The notes: generated by a model from the letters alone, not told the origin. A DNA stretch of 9,644 bases from Pseudomonadota bacterium (GCA_005788935.1 SYAK01000312.1:1-9644); one strand, 5' to 3'. Positions 1 to 7,361 are shown, numbered from the stretch's first letter. Numbers and translations: made by a program.

Positions 1-1
1 G

Positions 2-241
2 CGATCGGCGCGGCGGGCGGTGCCGGCGTGGCTGCACGTGGAGTGCGATCCGGTGCTGAAGGGAGCGTCGGCGTCGGGCGACGTGTGTCGCGTGCTGACG
101 ACGGACTCGGTGCTGTCGCTGCTGATGGCGGCGCCGCCGCTCGACGAGGACGCCTGGTTCAACAAGCCGCTCGGAGGGACACGGGTCCTGCAGGTCGGCG
201 TAACGCTCAGCCTCGGGGCGGTCCCGGGCGCGGCGCGATGA
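2..241 (+). CDS. 3' end of an unrecognised protein gene (5' truncated by window edge)
   Basis: The frame is open from base 2 and ends at TGA 239-241, giving about 79 C-terminal residues. Its composition is protein-like (WLHVECDP, DAWFNKPLGG, TRVLQVGVTLSLG), while the competing frame is an arginine- and alanine-rich shadow. The last twenty residues alternate hydrophobic and small polar residues, like a final outer-membrane beta strand followed by a short tail, but this is only suggestive. A GTG at 20 could start a short protein, but there is no convincing Shine-Dalgarno sequence and the frame continues upstream, so I read it as the tail of a longer gene. It lies 49 nt before the next gene on the same strand and may be co-transcribed with it. 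I do not recognise the family. Confidence 0.55.
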   Translation, partial: RSARRAVPAWLHVECDPVLKGASASGDVCRVLTTDSVLSLLMAAPPLDEDAWFNKPLGGTRVLQVGVTLSLGAVPGAAR

Positions 242-290
242 GGGTGACGGCGGCGCGTGGTGCGGCGCCTCGAACGGCATTGAGGTCGGC

Positions 291-995
291 ATGAAGTTGA
301 ATCTTGTGATGAGCATGGCTGGGGCGACGCTCGCCCTCGGGTGCGCGACAGCGAATCAGGCCGCGGCCGAGCCTGCGAGCCGCCGTCTGCGCGCCCCAGA
401 CGCTGATGAGACGCCACGCAAGGCCGTCGTCGCGGACGAGGGCTACGGGGAGGACGAGACCGACGAGGATGCCCCGATGCGCTTCCTGCTTGGCGTGGAG
501 CGCCTCTTCGGGATCCGCTACGCGATCCTCGAGGACGAGCAGACCTACATCGACATGACCAGCGTCACGCTTCTGACGCCGGGGCGGACGGCGGGCGCGG
601 CCCCCGGGGTGCGGGTCGGCCTCGACGTGGCGATGGGAGCCCTGACGCTCGGCGCGTCCGCCACGATCGAGGTGGCGCCAGCGACCTCGGACCGGCTCAT
701 CCACCTCGGACCCCGCATGGGGTACCTCGTCTCGATGTCCGAATCCACGCAGCTCTGGCTGCGCGGCGGGCTCAGCATCAACCATTACGGCTCCGAGGAG
801 TTGTCGATGCTGAACATCGCCCTGAGCGTGGACCCGCAGTTCCTCTTCTCGCCGTCGCCCCACTGGAGCATCAGCCTCGGACTTGGACTGGACTTTCCGC
901 TCCTCGGCTCCATCAGCTCGAATTTCACCGGGACTGAATCCGATGTGAAGTTCAGCGACTTCGGCCTGCACTGCGGCCTGGTCATCTGGCTCTGA
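291..995 (+). CDS. Exported beta-barrel-like protein, hypothetical
   Basis: This 234-residue protein starts at ATG 291, with GAGG at 282-285 five nt upstream. The N-terminus (MKLNLVMSMAGATLALG) is a basic-plus-hydrophobic signal sequence. Signal peptidase I cleavage near ANQAAA-EP is plausible. The Cys in LALGC is preceded by a poor lipobox (Ala at -3, Leu at -2), so a lipoprotein is less likely. An acidic, disordered-looking linker (about residues 27-60: DADETP, GYGEDETDED) follows. From about residue 95 there are alternating amphipathic strands (GVRVGLDVAMGALTLGAS, LWLRGGLSI, ISLGLGLDF, FGLHCGLVIWL), typical of a small outer-membrane beta-barrel with the last strand at the C-terminus. The likely location is the outer membrane and the function is unknown. 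A strong hairpin begins 10 nt after the stop. Confidence 0.8.
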   Translation: MKLNLVMSMAGATLALGCATANQAAAEPASRRLRAPDADETPRKAVVADEGYGEDETDEDAPMRFLLGVERLFGIRYAILEDEQTYIDMTSVTLLTPGRTAGAAPGVRVGLDVAMGALTLGASATIEVAPATSDRLIHLGPRMGYLVSMSESTQLWLRGGLSINHYGSEELSMLNIALSVDPQFLFSPSPHWSISLGLGLDFPLLGSISSNFTGTESDVKFSDFGLHCGLVIWL

Positions 996-1005
996 TACGC
1001 CCTCG

Positions 1006-1032
1006 GGCGAGGCCTGGTGAGCGGGCCTCGCC
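1006..1032 (+). terminator. GC-rich hairpin just after the 291-995 gene
   Basis: GGCGAGGCC (1006-1014) and GGCCTCGCC (1024-1032) are perfect 9-bp inverted arms around a 9-nt loop, 10 nt after the stop codon. There is no T-run afterwards, so this is a terminator-like or mRNA-end-stabilising hairpin rather than a textbook Rho-independent terminator. Its position between convergent genes supports that role. Confidence 0.5.
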
Positions 1033-1036
1033 GGAT

Positions 1037-1073
1037 GCAGGCGCCCCGGCGTGCAAACGCGTCGCCCGCCTGC
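1037..1073. terminator. Nested hairpin in the convergent intergenic region
   Basis: Outer arms GCAGGCG (1037-1043) and CGCCTGC (1067-1073) pair perfectly. They enclose a second hairpin, GCGT-GCAA-ACGC (1049-1060), whose + strand loop GCAA fits the GNRA tetraloop pattern. It lies between the tail-to-tail genes ending at 995 (+) and 1133 (-), so it could act as a bidirectional terminator or RNA-end structure. A weaker GGGGT/ACCCC hairpin (1080-1095) lies closer to the minus-strand stop. None has a T-tract, and GC-rich DNA gives hairpins by chance, so confidence is modest. Confidence 0.35.
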
Positions 1074-1132
1074 TGGATAGGGGTCACGGCACCCCGTCCC
1101 CAGGCCAGCGCGTCATCGCCATCCCGGGGCCA

Positions 1133-3271
1133 TCACGGCAACGGCAGGAGCGCGACGACCGGGTCGAGGTTGATGCGGGCCTTGAGGGGGGCCTCCCAGG
1201 CGGTCTCGAGCAGGACCCCGAGGCGCGAGACGACGATGGCGCGGAGTCCGCGGGCGGGGGTGGCAGCGGCCGGAAGCTCGGCCTCGCGGGCCACGTCGGC
1301 CGCGCGGCCGAGCACCTTTCCGAGGAGCTCGGGCTGCCCGGCGCCCTCGAGGCCCCGCGCGGCGAGGAGCAGCGCGTAGTGGCGCTCGTGAGGACCCTCG
1401 GCGAGCTCGCTGGCGTCCATCGCGCGAAGCGAGGCGTACTGGGCCTCGCCCTCGAGCATCAGCGACCAGGCCGTGCCGATGGCCGCGAGGAACGGGCTCC
1501 CGTCAGCGCCACGCACAGCGCGCCAGGCGGCCACGGCGTCGGCCGACCGCCCCGCCTGGGTCAGGGTCGTCGCGATACCGACAAGCGCGGCCTGACGCGC
1601 GAGCGATGAAGGCTCGGCTCGCTGCAGGGCGACCTCGAAGCCCGCCTGGACGGGGCCGAGCGGGGCCGGGGAGTGCGAGCCGCCGCCGAGCTCGGTGTCG
1701 ACGAGGCGCGTCGCGGCCAGCAGCAGGTCTTCCGTGGCCGTGCGCCCCGATGCTGTGGCGCGGGTCTCGAGCAGCGCGCGTGCCCGACCGACCGCCTTCG
1801 GGTCCCGCGCACGCAAGGCGTAGGCCGCGTCCGTCAGCGCGAGCCAGCCCTCGACCGTCGCGCCGACCTCCGGAGGGGCGCTCCCGAGCCAGCCCCGAAG
1901 CGTCGCGCTCTCTGTCTCGAGAGCCCGCATGGCGCCGAAGCCGGCCACCGCCAGCCCCCACACCTCGAGCTCTCCCGGATGCCGCGCGACCACCGTCGTG
2001 AGGTGCTCGCGCAGCGGTGCGAAGGCCGACTCGGCCCCGGGCTTTTCGCGCGCCATGGCGGCCCGGGCCATGAGCGGCAGCCCCCGTCCCACCTCCGCGA
2101 GGACGGCATCCCGCGGCGAACGTCGGGCCAGCCAGCCCAGCTCGCGCTCGAGCGCGCTCGACTCGCCGCCATTGACGAGCAGCAGCAGGCGCCCCTCGCG
2201 CAGGCGGTCGTCCTTCATCAGGCCCTCTTCGGCCGCCTCGGTGAAGAGCCCGCGCAGGACGTCGCGGTCCCCACGCACGGTGTGCAGGAGCGCCGACAGA
2301 CGCCACCCGACCGGATCAGTCGGGTGCGTCCCGCGGATCGCTTCGGCGAGGGCGATGGCGGCGTCTGGCTGCCCGAGCCGAGCGAGCGCGAGCGCCCGCG
2401 CCGTGCCCTCGGCGACCGACAGCGGCGGTCGGCCCTTCAGCCAGGCCGCGTTGGCGGCCGCGTCCGCCACATCGCGCCGCTGCGCGTCGAAGGCCGCTGC
2501 GAGACCCGTATTCACGGCGGAGGCGCGTGTCTCGAACACCTGAACGGCAGCCTCGGGCTGGCCATCCTCGAGCATCGCCTTGTGGGCCAAGAGCGCCGCG
2601 CGCGGCTCACGACCAAGGTCCCACGCCGCGCCGAAGGCCTTCACCGCCGCTCCGAGATCCCCCTCGGACGCCGCGAAGCGCCCCGAGCGCAGGTGCTCGA
2701 CCGGGGTCAGCGCCACGCCCGAATGGAGGTGCAGAAACCAGTGCCCTGCGAGCCCACGCAGCGCCATCGCGACGCGGTCGGCGCGGGTCGCGCGGTATTC
2801 AGGTTTTGATAGACGCCACTTCAGGAGGCCATCGAGCTGCGTCAACGCCTCGGTCGACCGCGTCGCCGCGAGCGCGGCCGCGTGCACGTGGAAGGCGAGC
2901 TCACGCGCGGTGGCCGCCTGGGTCACGTCGAGCCGCCCGCGAGAGGCGAGCAGCTGCAGCGCTGCAAAGGCCTCAATCAGGGACTCGAGGTCGCCGCCGA
3001 CCCGCAGCTCGACGCGCGCGTCGTCAATGACATGGCGCCGACGGTAGCGCGCCACCGTCTCGTGCAGCTTGGCGTCGGGCGCGTCTTCCAGGGACCGCGC
3101 ACCGAAGCGCTCAAGCGGCGGGTGTTCCCAGATCCAGCCGCCCTCTGGGGACGACGCCGAGGCAGACGCCAGAGACTGCGGAACAGGCGGCACCGCGAGC
3201 GCGGGGGCGGCTCCGATGAACATCACGCCGAGCAGCGTGGGCGAGGCGAGACGGGTCAGCGTTCGTTTCAA
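1133..3271 (-). CDS. Secreted TPR-like helical repeat protein
   Basis: I place the start at TTG 3271-3269, giving 712 residues. Read from there the protein begins with a classic signal peptide: MKRTLTRLAS, a hydrophobic core, and APALA-VPP as a signal peptidase I site near residue 26. A strong GGGGAG Shine-Dalgarno sits 7 nt upstream. A GTG at 3295 would add eight residues that spoil the signal peptide. The mature protein is almost entirely alanine- and leucine-rich amphipathic helices with TPR-like units, clearest at about residues 200-340 (EGDLGAAVKAFGAAWDLG, ARLGQPDAAIALAEAI, HPTDPVGWRLSALL). No catalytic motif is visible. It probably works as a periplasmic or cell-envelope scaffold. It lies 27 nt after miaE on the same strand, so the two are probably co-transcribed, although a functional link is not obvious. 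The exact family is not recognised. Confidence 0.8.
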   Translation of the reverse strand: MKRTLTRLASPTLLGVMFIGAAPALAVPPVPQSLASASASSPEGGWIWEHPPLERFGARSLEDAPDAKLHETVARYRRRHVIDDARVELRVGGDLESLIEAFAALQLLASRGRLDVTQAATARELAFHVHAAALAATRSTEALTQLDGLLKWRLSKPEYRATRADRVAMALRGLAGHWFLHLHSGVALTPVEHLRSGRFAASEGDLGAAVKAFGAAWDLGREPRAALLAHKAMLEDGQPEAAVQVFETRASAVNTGLAAAFDAQRRDVADAAANAAWLKGRPPLSVAEGTARALALARLGQPDAAIALAEAIRGTHPTDPVGWRLSALLHTVRGDRDVLRGLFTEAAEEGLMKDDRLREGRLLLLVNGGESSALERELGWLARRSPRDAVLAEVGRGLPLMARAAMAREKPGAESAFAPLREHLTTVVARHPGELEVWGLAVAGFGAMRALETESATLRGWLGSAPPEVGATVEGWLALTDAAYALRARDPKAVGRARALLETRATASGRTATEDLLLAATRLVDTELGGGSHSPAPLGPVQAGFEVALQRAEPSSLARQAALVGIATTLTQAGRSADAVAAWRAVRGADGSPFLAAIGTAWSLMLEGEAQYASLRAMDASELAEGPHERHYALLLAARGLEGAGQPELLGKVLGRAADVAREAELPAAATPARGLRAIVVSRLGVLLETAWEAPLKARINLDPVVALLPLP

Positions 3272-3278
3272 GTCAGGT

Positions 3279-3284
3279 CTCCCC
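3279..3284 (-). promoter_or_regulatory. Shine-Dalgarno deciding the TTG start of the TPR protein
   Basis: The minus strand reads GGGGAG, then 7 nt, then TTG at 3271. This spacing favours the TTG over the GTG at 3295, which lies only 3 nt after the miaE stop and has no good ribosome site. Confidence 0.65.
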
Positions 3285-3298
3285 AGTGCTGGCACGGG

Positions 3299-3892
3299 TC
3301 AGTGAATGGCGCAGCGCAGCTCGCCGCGCTCGACGAGGTCGCGCTCGGCCTCGCAGAGGACCGCGAGGCGCACGTCGACGCCCTCCCGCGACAGGCCAGC
3401 CCGCTCGGCGGCGTCGCGGGCGAGGCGCACGAAGGTGGCGCCATGGCGAGACTCTGCGCGGGCGAAGCGGTCGTAGACCTCGCGCAGCTCGGGATCAGGG
3501 TGATGCAACCCGAGCAGCCGCAGCCGCTCATAGCTGCGGGCCTCGATGATGGCCGACGCCAGCAGGCGCTCGATGAGGCGCTCGGCCGGCGGTCCGCTGT
3601 TGTTGAGCAGCCCGAGCAGCGCCTGCACATAGGGGTCACCGTGATCGGCCCCGAGCGTCCCACCGCGCGCGACGAGCACCGCGTGGACCTCGGCGAAATG
3701 GTCAAGCTCTTCGCGGGCGAGGGCGATCATCTCGGTGACGAGCGGGGCGTCGTCGGGGTACCGCGCGACGAGGGCCATGGCCGAAGCGGCCGCCTTCTTC
3801 TCGCAGTGGGCGTGATCGGCGAGCAGCGCGATCGGGTCGGTCAGGGCCACCGCGAGCCAAGCTTCATCAACAGAGGTCTTCAGGACACGCAT
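3299..3892 (-). CDS. miaE: tRNA-(ms2io6A)-hydroxylase, MiaE family
   Basis: MiaE is a cytoplasmic non-haem diiron monooxygenase. It hydroxylates the isopentenyl group of 2-methylthio-N6-isopentenyladenosine at tRNA position 37, after MiaA and MiaB have acted. The 197-residue protein carries the ferritin-like diiron ligand pattern: Glu31 in HAHCEKKAAA, Glu62-x-x-His65 in REELDHF, Glu117 in AIIEARSYERL, and Glu147-x-x-His150 in ESRH. The DHAHCEKKAA signature and the length match the shorter bacterial MiaE forms (the Salmonella enzyme is longer). I chose ATG 3892 because family similarity begins there (MRVLKTSVDEAWL). The in-frame extension to 4003 is low-complexity and runs into the palindromes. 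No clear Shine-Dalgarno precedes the ATG. An AT-rich GCTAAAAG ends 7 nt upstream, so a leaderless start is possible but weakly supported. miaA and miaB are not in the window. Confidence 0.9.
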   Translation of the reverse strand: MRVLKTSVDEAWLAVALTDPIALLADHAHCEKKAAASAMALVARYPDDAPLVTEMIALAREELDHFAEVHAVLVARGGTLGADHGDPYVQALLGLLNNSGPPAERLIERLLASAIIEARSYERLRLLGLHHPDPELREVYDRFARAESRHGATFVRLARDAAERAGLSREGVDVRLAVLCEAERDLVERGELRCAIH

Positions 3893-3977
3893 GCCGGGTC
3901 TTTTAGCAGACCTGCCCGGCGCCGTGTAGGCCTTCGCCGCCCCTGCCGTCGAGCGGACCCGCAGACCGGAGGCCCCA

Positions 3978-3994
3978 TGAAACATCTTGTTCCA
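3978..3994. promoter_or_regulatory. Palindromic operator-like site 1 upstream of miaE
   Basis: TGAAACA-TCT-TGTTCCA is a 17-bp inverted repeat with one mismatch, matching the core of the perfect palindrome at 4019-4037. It is centred at 3986, about 94 bp upstream of the miaE start. AT-rich palindromes of this size stand out in this GC-rich DNA and resemble binding sites of TetR-type or similar dimeric regulators. The regulator is not identifiable here. Confidence 0.55.
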
Positions 3995-4018
3995 CTGCTG
4001 CACCCAAATGTCGCAGCT

Positions 4019-4037
4019 TTGAAACAGAATGTTTCAA
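4019..4037. promoter_or_regulatory. Perfect palindromic operator-like site 2
   Basis: TTGAAACA-GAA-TGTTTCAA has perfect 8-bp arms around a 3-nt centre (4028). It shares the TGAAACA-n3-TGTTTCA core with the site at 3978-3994, and the centres lie exactly 42 bp apart, about four turns of DNA. It could be read as a hairpin after the upstream operon, whose stop is at 4051, but it is AT-rich with no T-run, and a second copy argues for protein binding. GAAAC...GTTTC half-sites are known for regulators such as Pseudomonas PsrA; that resemblance does not identify the protein. Confidence 0.6.
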
Positions 4038-4050
4038 GGCGCTCGGGACC

Positions 4051-4440
4051 TCACTCGAGCGGGTCGCAGGCGAGCCAGAGCGCGAGGCGGGCCCGGTCAC
4101 TCGTGCTGACGCCGCCAGCTGGCGGCATCGATGGCGCCTCACCCGTCGAGGTCCGGAGGATGGCGGCCCGGAGCCGCGCCACGTCTGCGAGCGTGTCAAA
4201 GGCGATGCCCACCGGCGCGCCGTGGCGGTCTGGCGCGCGCTCGGCATGGCAGCCCTGACAGTTCCCGAGGAGGAACCCGTGCCCGAAGTTGGCCCAGGTG
4301 GTCACCGGACCGTCGTCGCACGCGGGGTCCGCCCCATCCCCCACCCCGTCGCCGAGGACCTCCGGCATCATGGCCGCGGGCCCTCCCGCCTCGCACGCAG
4401 TGAGCGCGACGACCCCGAGGCCCACGAAGACCGCCCTCAC
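4051..4440 (-). CDS. Small mono-haem cytochrome c lipoprotein
   Basis: This 129-residue protein starts at GTG 4440, overlapping the TGA of the upstream DUF1501 gene by 4 nt (GTGA), a sign of translational coupling. The N-terminus MRAVFVGLGVVALTAC is a lipoprotein signal with Cys16 as the lipidation site. After an acidic, glycine-rich linker comes one CQGCH motif (residues 61-65) for covalent haem c. Near the C-terminus, SMPPAGG supplies a likely distal Met ligand (Met105), followed by DRARLALWLACDP, a layout common in small exported cytochromes c. It probably carries electrons at the outer face of a membrane. As the last gene of a four-gene operon whose second product also has a CxxCH motif, it is likely an electron partner of that system. 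The redox partner is unknown. Confidence 0.85.
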   Translation of the reverse strand: MRAVFVGLGVVALTACEAGGPAAMMPEVLGDGVGDGADPACDDGPVTTWANFGHGFLLGNCQGCHAERAPDRHGAPVGIAFDTLADVARLRAAILRTSTGEAPSMPPAGGVSTSDRARLALWLACDPLE

Positions 4441-5678
4441 GCGAGGGCCCCGAGCAGCGGCGCCACCCCAGGCGGCGGCGCATCCGGGCATCCCGCGAGT
4501 CGCAGCAGGGTCTCCGCGAGCTGAGCGGGGGTCGTCGCTGGACGTCCGGGATCGAGCGCACCTGTCGCCGGGTCGACTCCGAGGCCTGTGTAGTTCGCGT
4601 CGTAGCCCCCGAGCACACGCCCACCCGCGAGGCCGGGCCCGACGATCAACGCGGAGGTCCACGGCCAGTGATCGCGCCCGTTGTCGGCGTTCAGACGCGG
4701 CGTACGCGCCATCTCGGAGACCACGACGACCACCGTCTCCTCCGCAAGCGAGGTCGACACGAGGCGTCCGGGAGCCGGGGTGGCGTGCAGCTGGTCGAGC
4801 AACCTGAGCAGCGTCCCGAAGAGCCCCTCCCAAAGCTGCGACTGTCGATTGTCGCTGTCGGTGTGCGTGTCCCACGAGGTCGGCGGCGACACCGTGACGC
4901 AGCTCGCGACGTCGTTGGCGAGCGCGGCGACCGCGAGGCGGGCCTGAGCGTCGAGGCTTCCGTCGCTCTCGAAGGACATGTCGTCGCGCAGGCTCTCGAG
5001 GCGGACACGACGCCCGAGGGCCGCCGACATCGCGCGCACCTCTGCGCTCGAGGTCGCGTCGGCATGGGCCGCGAGACGCCGCGCCCGAAAGTCGTCGAGC
5101 AGCGCCCGCGTCGGCCTCGCGAGCGGCGCCGAGGCCCCAGCGACGCGCGGCGGGAGGGTCCCGTCGAGCAGCCCCTGCAGCTGACCGGGCCCCGCCCGGG
5201 TCACGACGCCCGCGAGCACACCCGGCAGGCTCGGCCCTTCGACGACGAGGTGCGGCAGCGCGGCCTGTGATGCGGCCGCGAGGCGGGTCCCAAGGTCTGG
5301 CACATCGCCCGTCGCGGACCCCGTCAGCATCGTCCGCTCGCAGATGTCGTGGGCGACGCTGCGCACCGCGAGCCCGTGCAGCAGCACCGTCCGGGCCGCG
5401 TGCAGCTCGAAGAAGCGCCGCACCGAGGGCCTCAGCGGCGAGTCCACGTAGGGCAGGCCGCCCGCTGTCGCGCCGTCCGACTGCGGCGGGAGGTCGAAGC
5501 GCGCCCCCGAGGGCTGCGGCACCAGCGTCAGGAGCGGGTCCCACCCGCCGCGCGCCACGACGAAGATGAAGCGCTTCCGCGGCGCCAGCGCACACGGGAC
5601 CGACGCGCGCAGCCGTGGCGCGAGCAGCGTCGCACCGGTCGCGGCGAGGAACGTCTGAAGAAAAGCGCGTCGCAGCAC
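4437..5678 (-). CDS. DUF1501 family protein, Tat-exported
   Basis: This 413-residue protein starts at GTG 5678, with GGGAG five nt upstream (5684-5688). The N-terminus MLRRAFLQTFLAATGATLLA contains an RRxFLQ twin-arginine motif, implying folded export. It follows the DUF1501 pattern, a branch of the alkaline phosphatase/sulfatase-like fold: an opening strand with GGWDPL (residues 44-49), WDTH (269-272), and VVVVVSEMARTPRLN then GRDHWPWTSALIVGPGL (316-350). The usual SEFGRT and GTDHG versions appear here as SEMART and GRDHW, so it is a divergent member. DUF1501 proteins are often encoded beside DUF1549/DUF1592-type haem proteins in planctomycetes and myxobacteria, and the same holds here. The biochemical activity of the family is not established. 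It lies 27 nt after the upstream gene and overlaps the downstream cytochrome gene by 4 nt. Confidence 0.85.
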   Translation of the reverse strand: MLRRAFLQTFLAATGATLLAPRLRASVPCALAPRKRFIFVVARGGWDPLLTLVPQPSGARFDLPPQSDGATAGGLPYVDSPLRPSVRRFFELHAARTVLLHGLAVRSVAHDICERTMLTGSATGDVPDLGTRLAAASQAALPHLVVEGPSLPGVLAGVVTRAGPGQLQGLLDGTLPPRVAGASAPLARPTRALLDDFRARRLAAHADATSSAEVRAMSAALGRRVRLESLRDDMSFESDGSLDAQARLAVAALANDVASCVTVSPPTSWDTHTDSDNRQSQLWEGLFGTLLRLLDQLHATPAPGRLVSTSLAEETVVVVVSEMARTPRLNADNGRDHWPWTSALIVGPGLAGGRVLGGYDANYTGLGVDPATGALDPGRPATTPAQLAETLLRLAGCPDAPPPGVAPLLGALA

Positions 5679-5705
5679 GATGACTCCCGCGTGAAATGAG
5701 CGTCT

Positions 5706-7361
5706 TCAGTAGGTCAGCAGCATGGGGTCGAGCAGCATCGCTGTCAGCACGACGGCCCACGCCCTGCGCGGGCTGCGCTCGATGGCCCGCGCGTCGTCCC
5801 ACAGCGTGTGCAGCGCGGCGGTCGCCTCCGGCAGAACCTCGCCATGGAGGCGCCGCTGCAGCGCGTCAAGCCCGCCTCGCACGACCGCGTCGTCGTGGGA
5901 GGCGCCTTCGGGCGCGTGGTCGAGGTCCGTAACGCCGAAGAGGCCCGGCTCGCTGCGTCCGACCGCGAACAGCGCAGCGGCCTCGGCCGTCCGCTCCCAG
6001 GCGAGCAGCATCGGCACCGTGGCGCTCGCTGGTGGCGGGCTGCCGGTGCGCCCGTCCGAGCCACCCGCGAGGGTCCGCAGGCCGCCCGCGTCGGTCGCGA
6101 AGAGGTCACGCCCGCCGACCTCGGCCCGCCAGCCGGTCAGGTCGAAGAGCACGTCGGACCACTGTCCCGGAGTCAGCCGCCGCTCGCGCCCCCGCTCGGC
6201 GTAGCGCGGGTCATCGAGCAGGGACCGGACCAGCGCCTTCAGCGTCAGCCCGCCCGCGAGGAGACCCTCGCGGTGCCACGTCAACGCGTCGAGGTCGGCC
6301 ACGCTCGCTGGGTCATGCGGCCCGACCAGCATGCCGGACATCCGCTCCACGAGACACGTCACGAAGCGCGGATCCCCTGCGACGAAGCGCCCAAGGTCAC
6401 CGAGGGCGAACCCGGGTGTCCCGAAGTAGCCCGGCCCCGGATTGCCGAGCGGCCGCCACGCACGCTCCCGCTCGGGGTGGTAACGGGACAGCTCGTCGGC
6501 CGTCTGTGCCATGTATTGAAATCCCGACAAGAACGACGCGAGCGGATCAAGGCTCGCATGGCATCCCACGCAGGCCCGGTCCTCCCGGATCGCGTTACGG
6601 ATGGCGGCTTCGTTCGTGAGATCGACATCCCTCGGAAAATCCACCGGGCGATCTAGGAAATCGGCGCACAGCAGCGTCCGCGCGAGCGCGTTGGCCCGCC
6701 CCCGGCCCTCGCTCGCGCCGTCGGAGAGGTAGCGCCACCACATCCCGTTCATCGATAGCCAGCCCGCGTGCGGGCGCCCGTCGGTGTAGCGCGCCCGCGT
6801 CCAGCCATCCGCATCGGGGGCCGCACCCTCGAGGGCGACGAGCGGGAACGCGCGCGTGAGCACCGGGTCCGCGAAGGTGTAATCCGCTGTCACGAGCAGC
6901 GTCAGCGGCAGGTCGGACTCGGTGAGGTGCGAGAGCAGCATCAGCGGCTCCTCGCCGATGCGCGCGAGGAGAGCCGCCGCATCCTCGGGCGCGGCACCAA
7001 GCTCGGCCGGGCTGACGGGCTGCGTGTCGGTCCGTGTCCTGAGGACGGGCGCCCACAGGTCGCGTATCCGGCGCGCGAAGGCTGGCGACGCGAGGAAGTC
7101 CTCGCGCAGGCCGTCGAGCGCCACGTCCGGATCCAGGGCCGCCTCGAGCGCCGCATATTCGTCGGGGCTCGGGCGGACGCCGCGCAGGTCGAGTGAGAGC
7201 CGAATCAGCAGGGCGCGCGGAGGCAGCGCGACCGCGCCAGGTGACGGGGTGCTCGTCGGGGCCTCGGACGCCCCCCATCCACCTGGCGGCGGGGCCTCGG
7301 ACGACGACGCGTCACACCCCGCGAGCGCGAGCGACACGAGCCACAGGGCACGGGACCTCAA
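5706..7361 (-). CDS. DUF1592/DUF1588-like lipoprotein with c-type haem motif
   Basis: I place the start at TTG 7361-7359, giving 551 residues. It overlaps the previous gene's TGA by 4 nt (TTGA), has GGAGGG (7368-7373) 6 nt upstream, and yields a perfect lipoprotein signal (RSRALWLVSLALAGC, Cys16). Residues about 48-108 (LIRLSLDLRGVRPSPDEY, FLASPAFARRIRDLW) resemble DUF1549, and LLVTADYTFADPVL (about 157-168) resembles DUF1592. GWLSMNGMWW through CVGCHASLDPLASF (about 200-277) resembles DUF1588, with the CxxCH haem site at 264-268. Assignment is from motif memory, not a profile search. The protein is shorter than many multidomain relatives. It is probably an outer-membrane or periplasmic haem protein that works with the DUF1501 protein. 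The substrate is unknown. Confidence 0.8.
   Translation of the reverse strand: MRSRALWLVSLALAGCDASSSEAPPPGGWGASEAPTSTPSPGAVALPPRALLIRLSLDLRGVRPSPDEYAALEAALDPDVALDGLREDFLASPAFARRIRDLWAPVLRTRTDTQPVSPAELGAAPEDAAALLARIGEEPLMLLSHLTESDLPLTLLVTADYTFADPVLTRAFPLVALEGAAPDADGWTRARYTDGRPHAGWLSMNGMWWRYLSDGASEGRGRANALARTLLCADFLDRPVDFPRDVDLTNEAAIRNAIREDRACVGCHASLDPLASFLSGFQYMAQTADELSRYHPERERAWRPLGNPGPGYFGTPGFALGDLGRFVAGDPRFVTCLVERMSGMLVGPHDPASVADLDALTWHREGLLAGGLTLKALVRSLLDDPRYAERGRERRLTPGQWSDVLFDLTGWRAEVGGRDLFATDAGGLRTLAGGSDGRTGSPPPASATVPMLLAWERTAEAAALFAVGRSEPGLFGVTDLDHAPEGASHDDAVVRGGLDALQRRLHGEVLPEATAALHTLWDDARAIERSPRRAWAVVLTAMLLDPMLLTY

Noticed and set aside
1673..2809. 378-residue plus-strand open frame
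   Set aside because: Antisense to the TPR-like protein gene, with shadow composition rich in Arg, Glu and Gln and no motif.
3893..4003. N-terminal extension of MiaE to 4003
   Set aside because: The extra 37 residues are low-complexity, do not resemble MiaE, and would place the coding region over one operator palindrome. Family similarity begins at ATG 3892.
3977..4258. Possible plus-strand small ORF starting ATGAAACAT with GGAGG 4 nt upstream (3968-3972)
   Set aside because: The start looks good, but after the palindromes it runs antisense through the cytochrome c gene with arginine- and serine-rich shadow composition and no recognisable motif. The palindromes explain the AT-rich start better.
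4441..5802. 583-residue minus-strand frame ending with the cytochrome gene
   Set aside because: Its first ~454 residues are arginine- and alanine-rich and lie antiparallel in frame shadow of the DUF1501 gene. Only the last 129 codons, from GTG 4440, are real.
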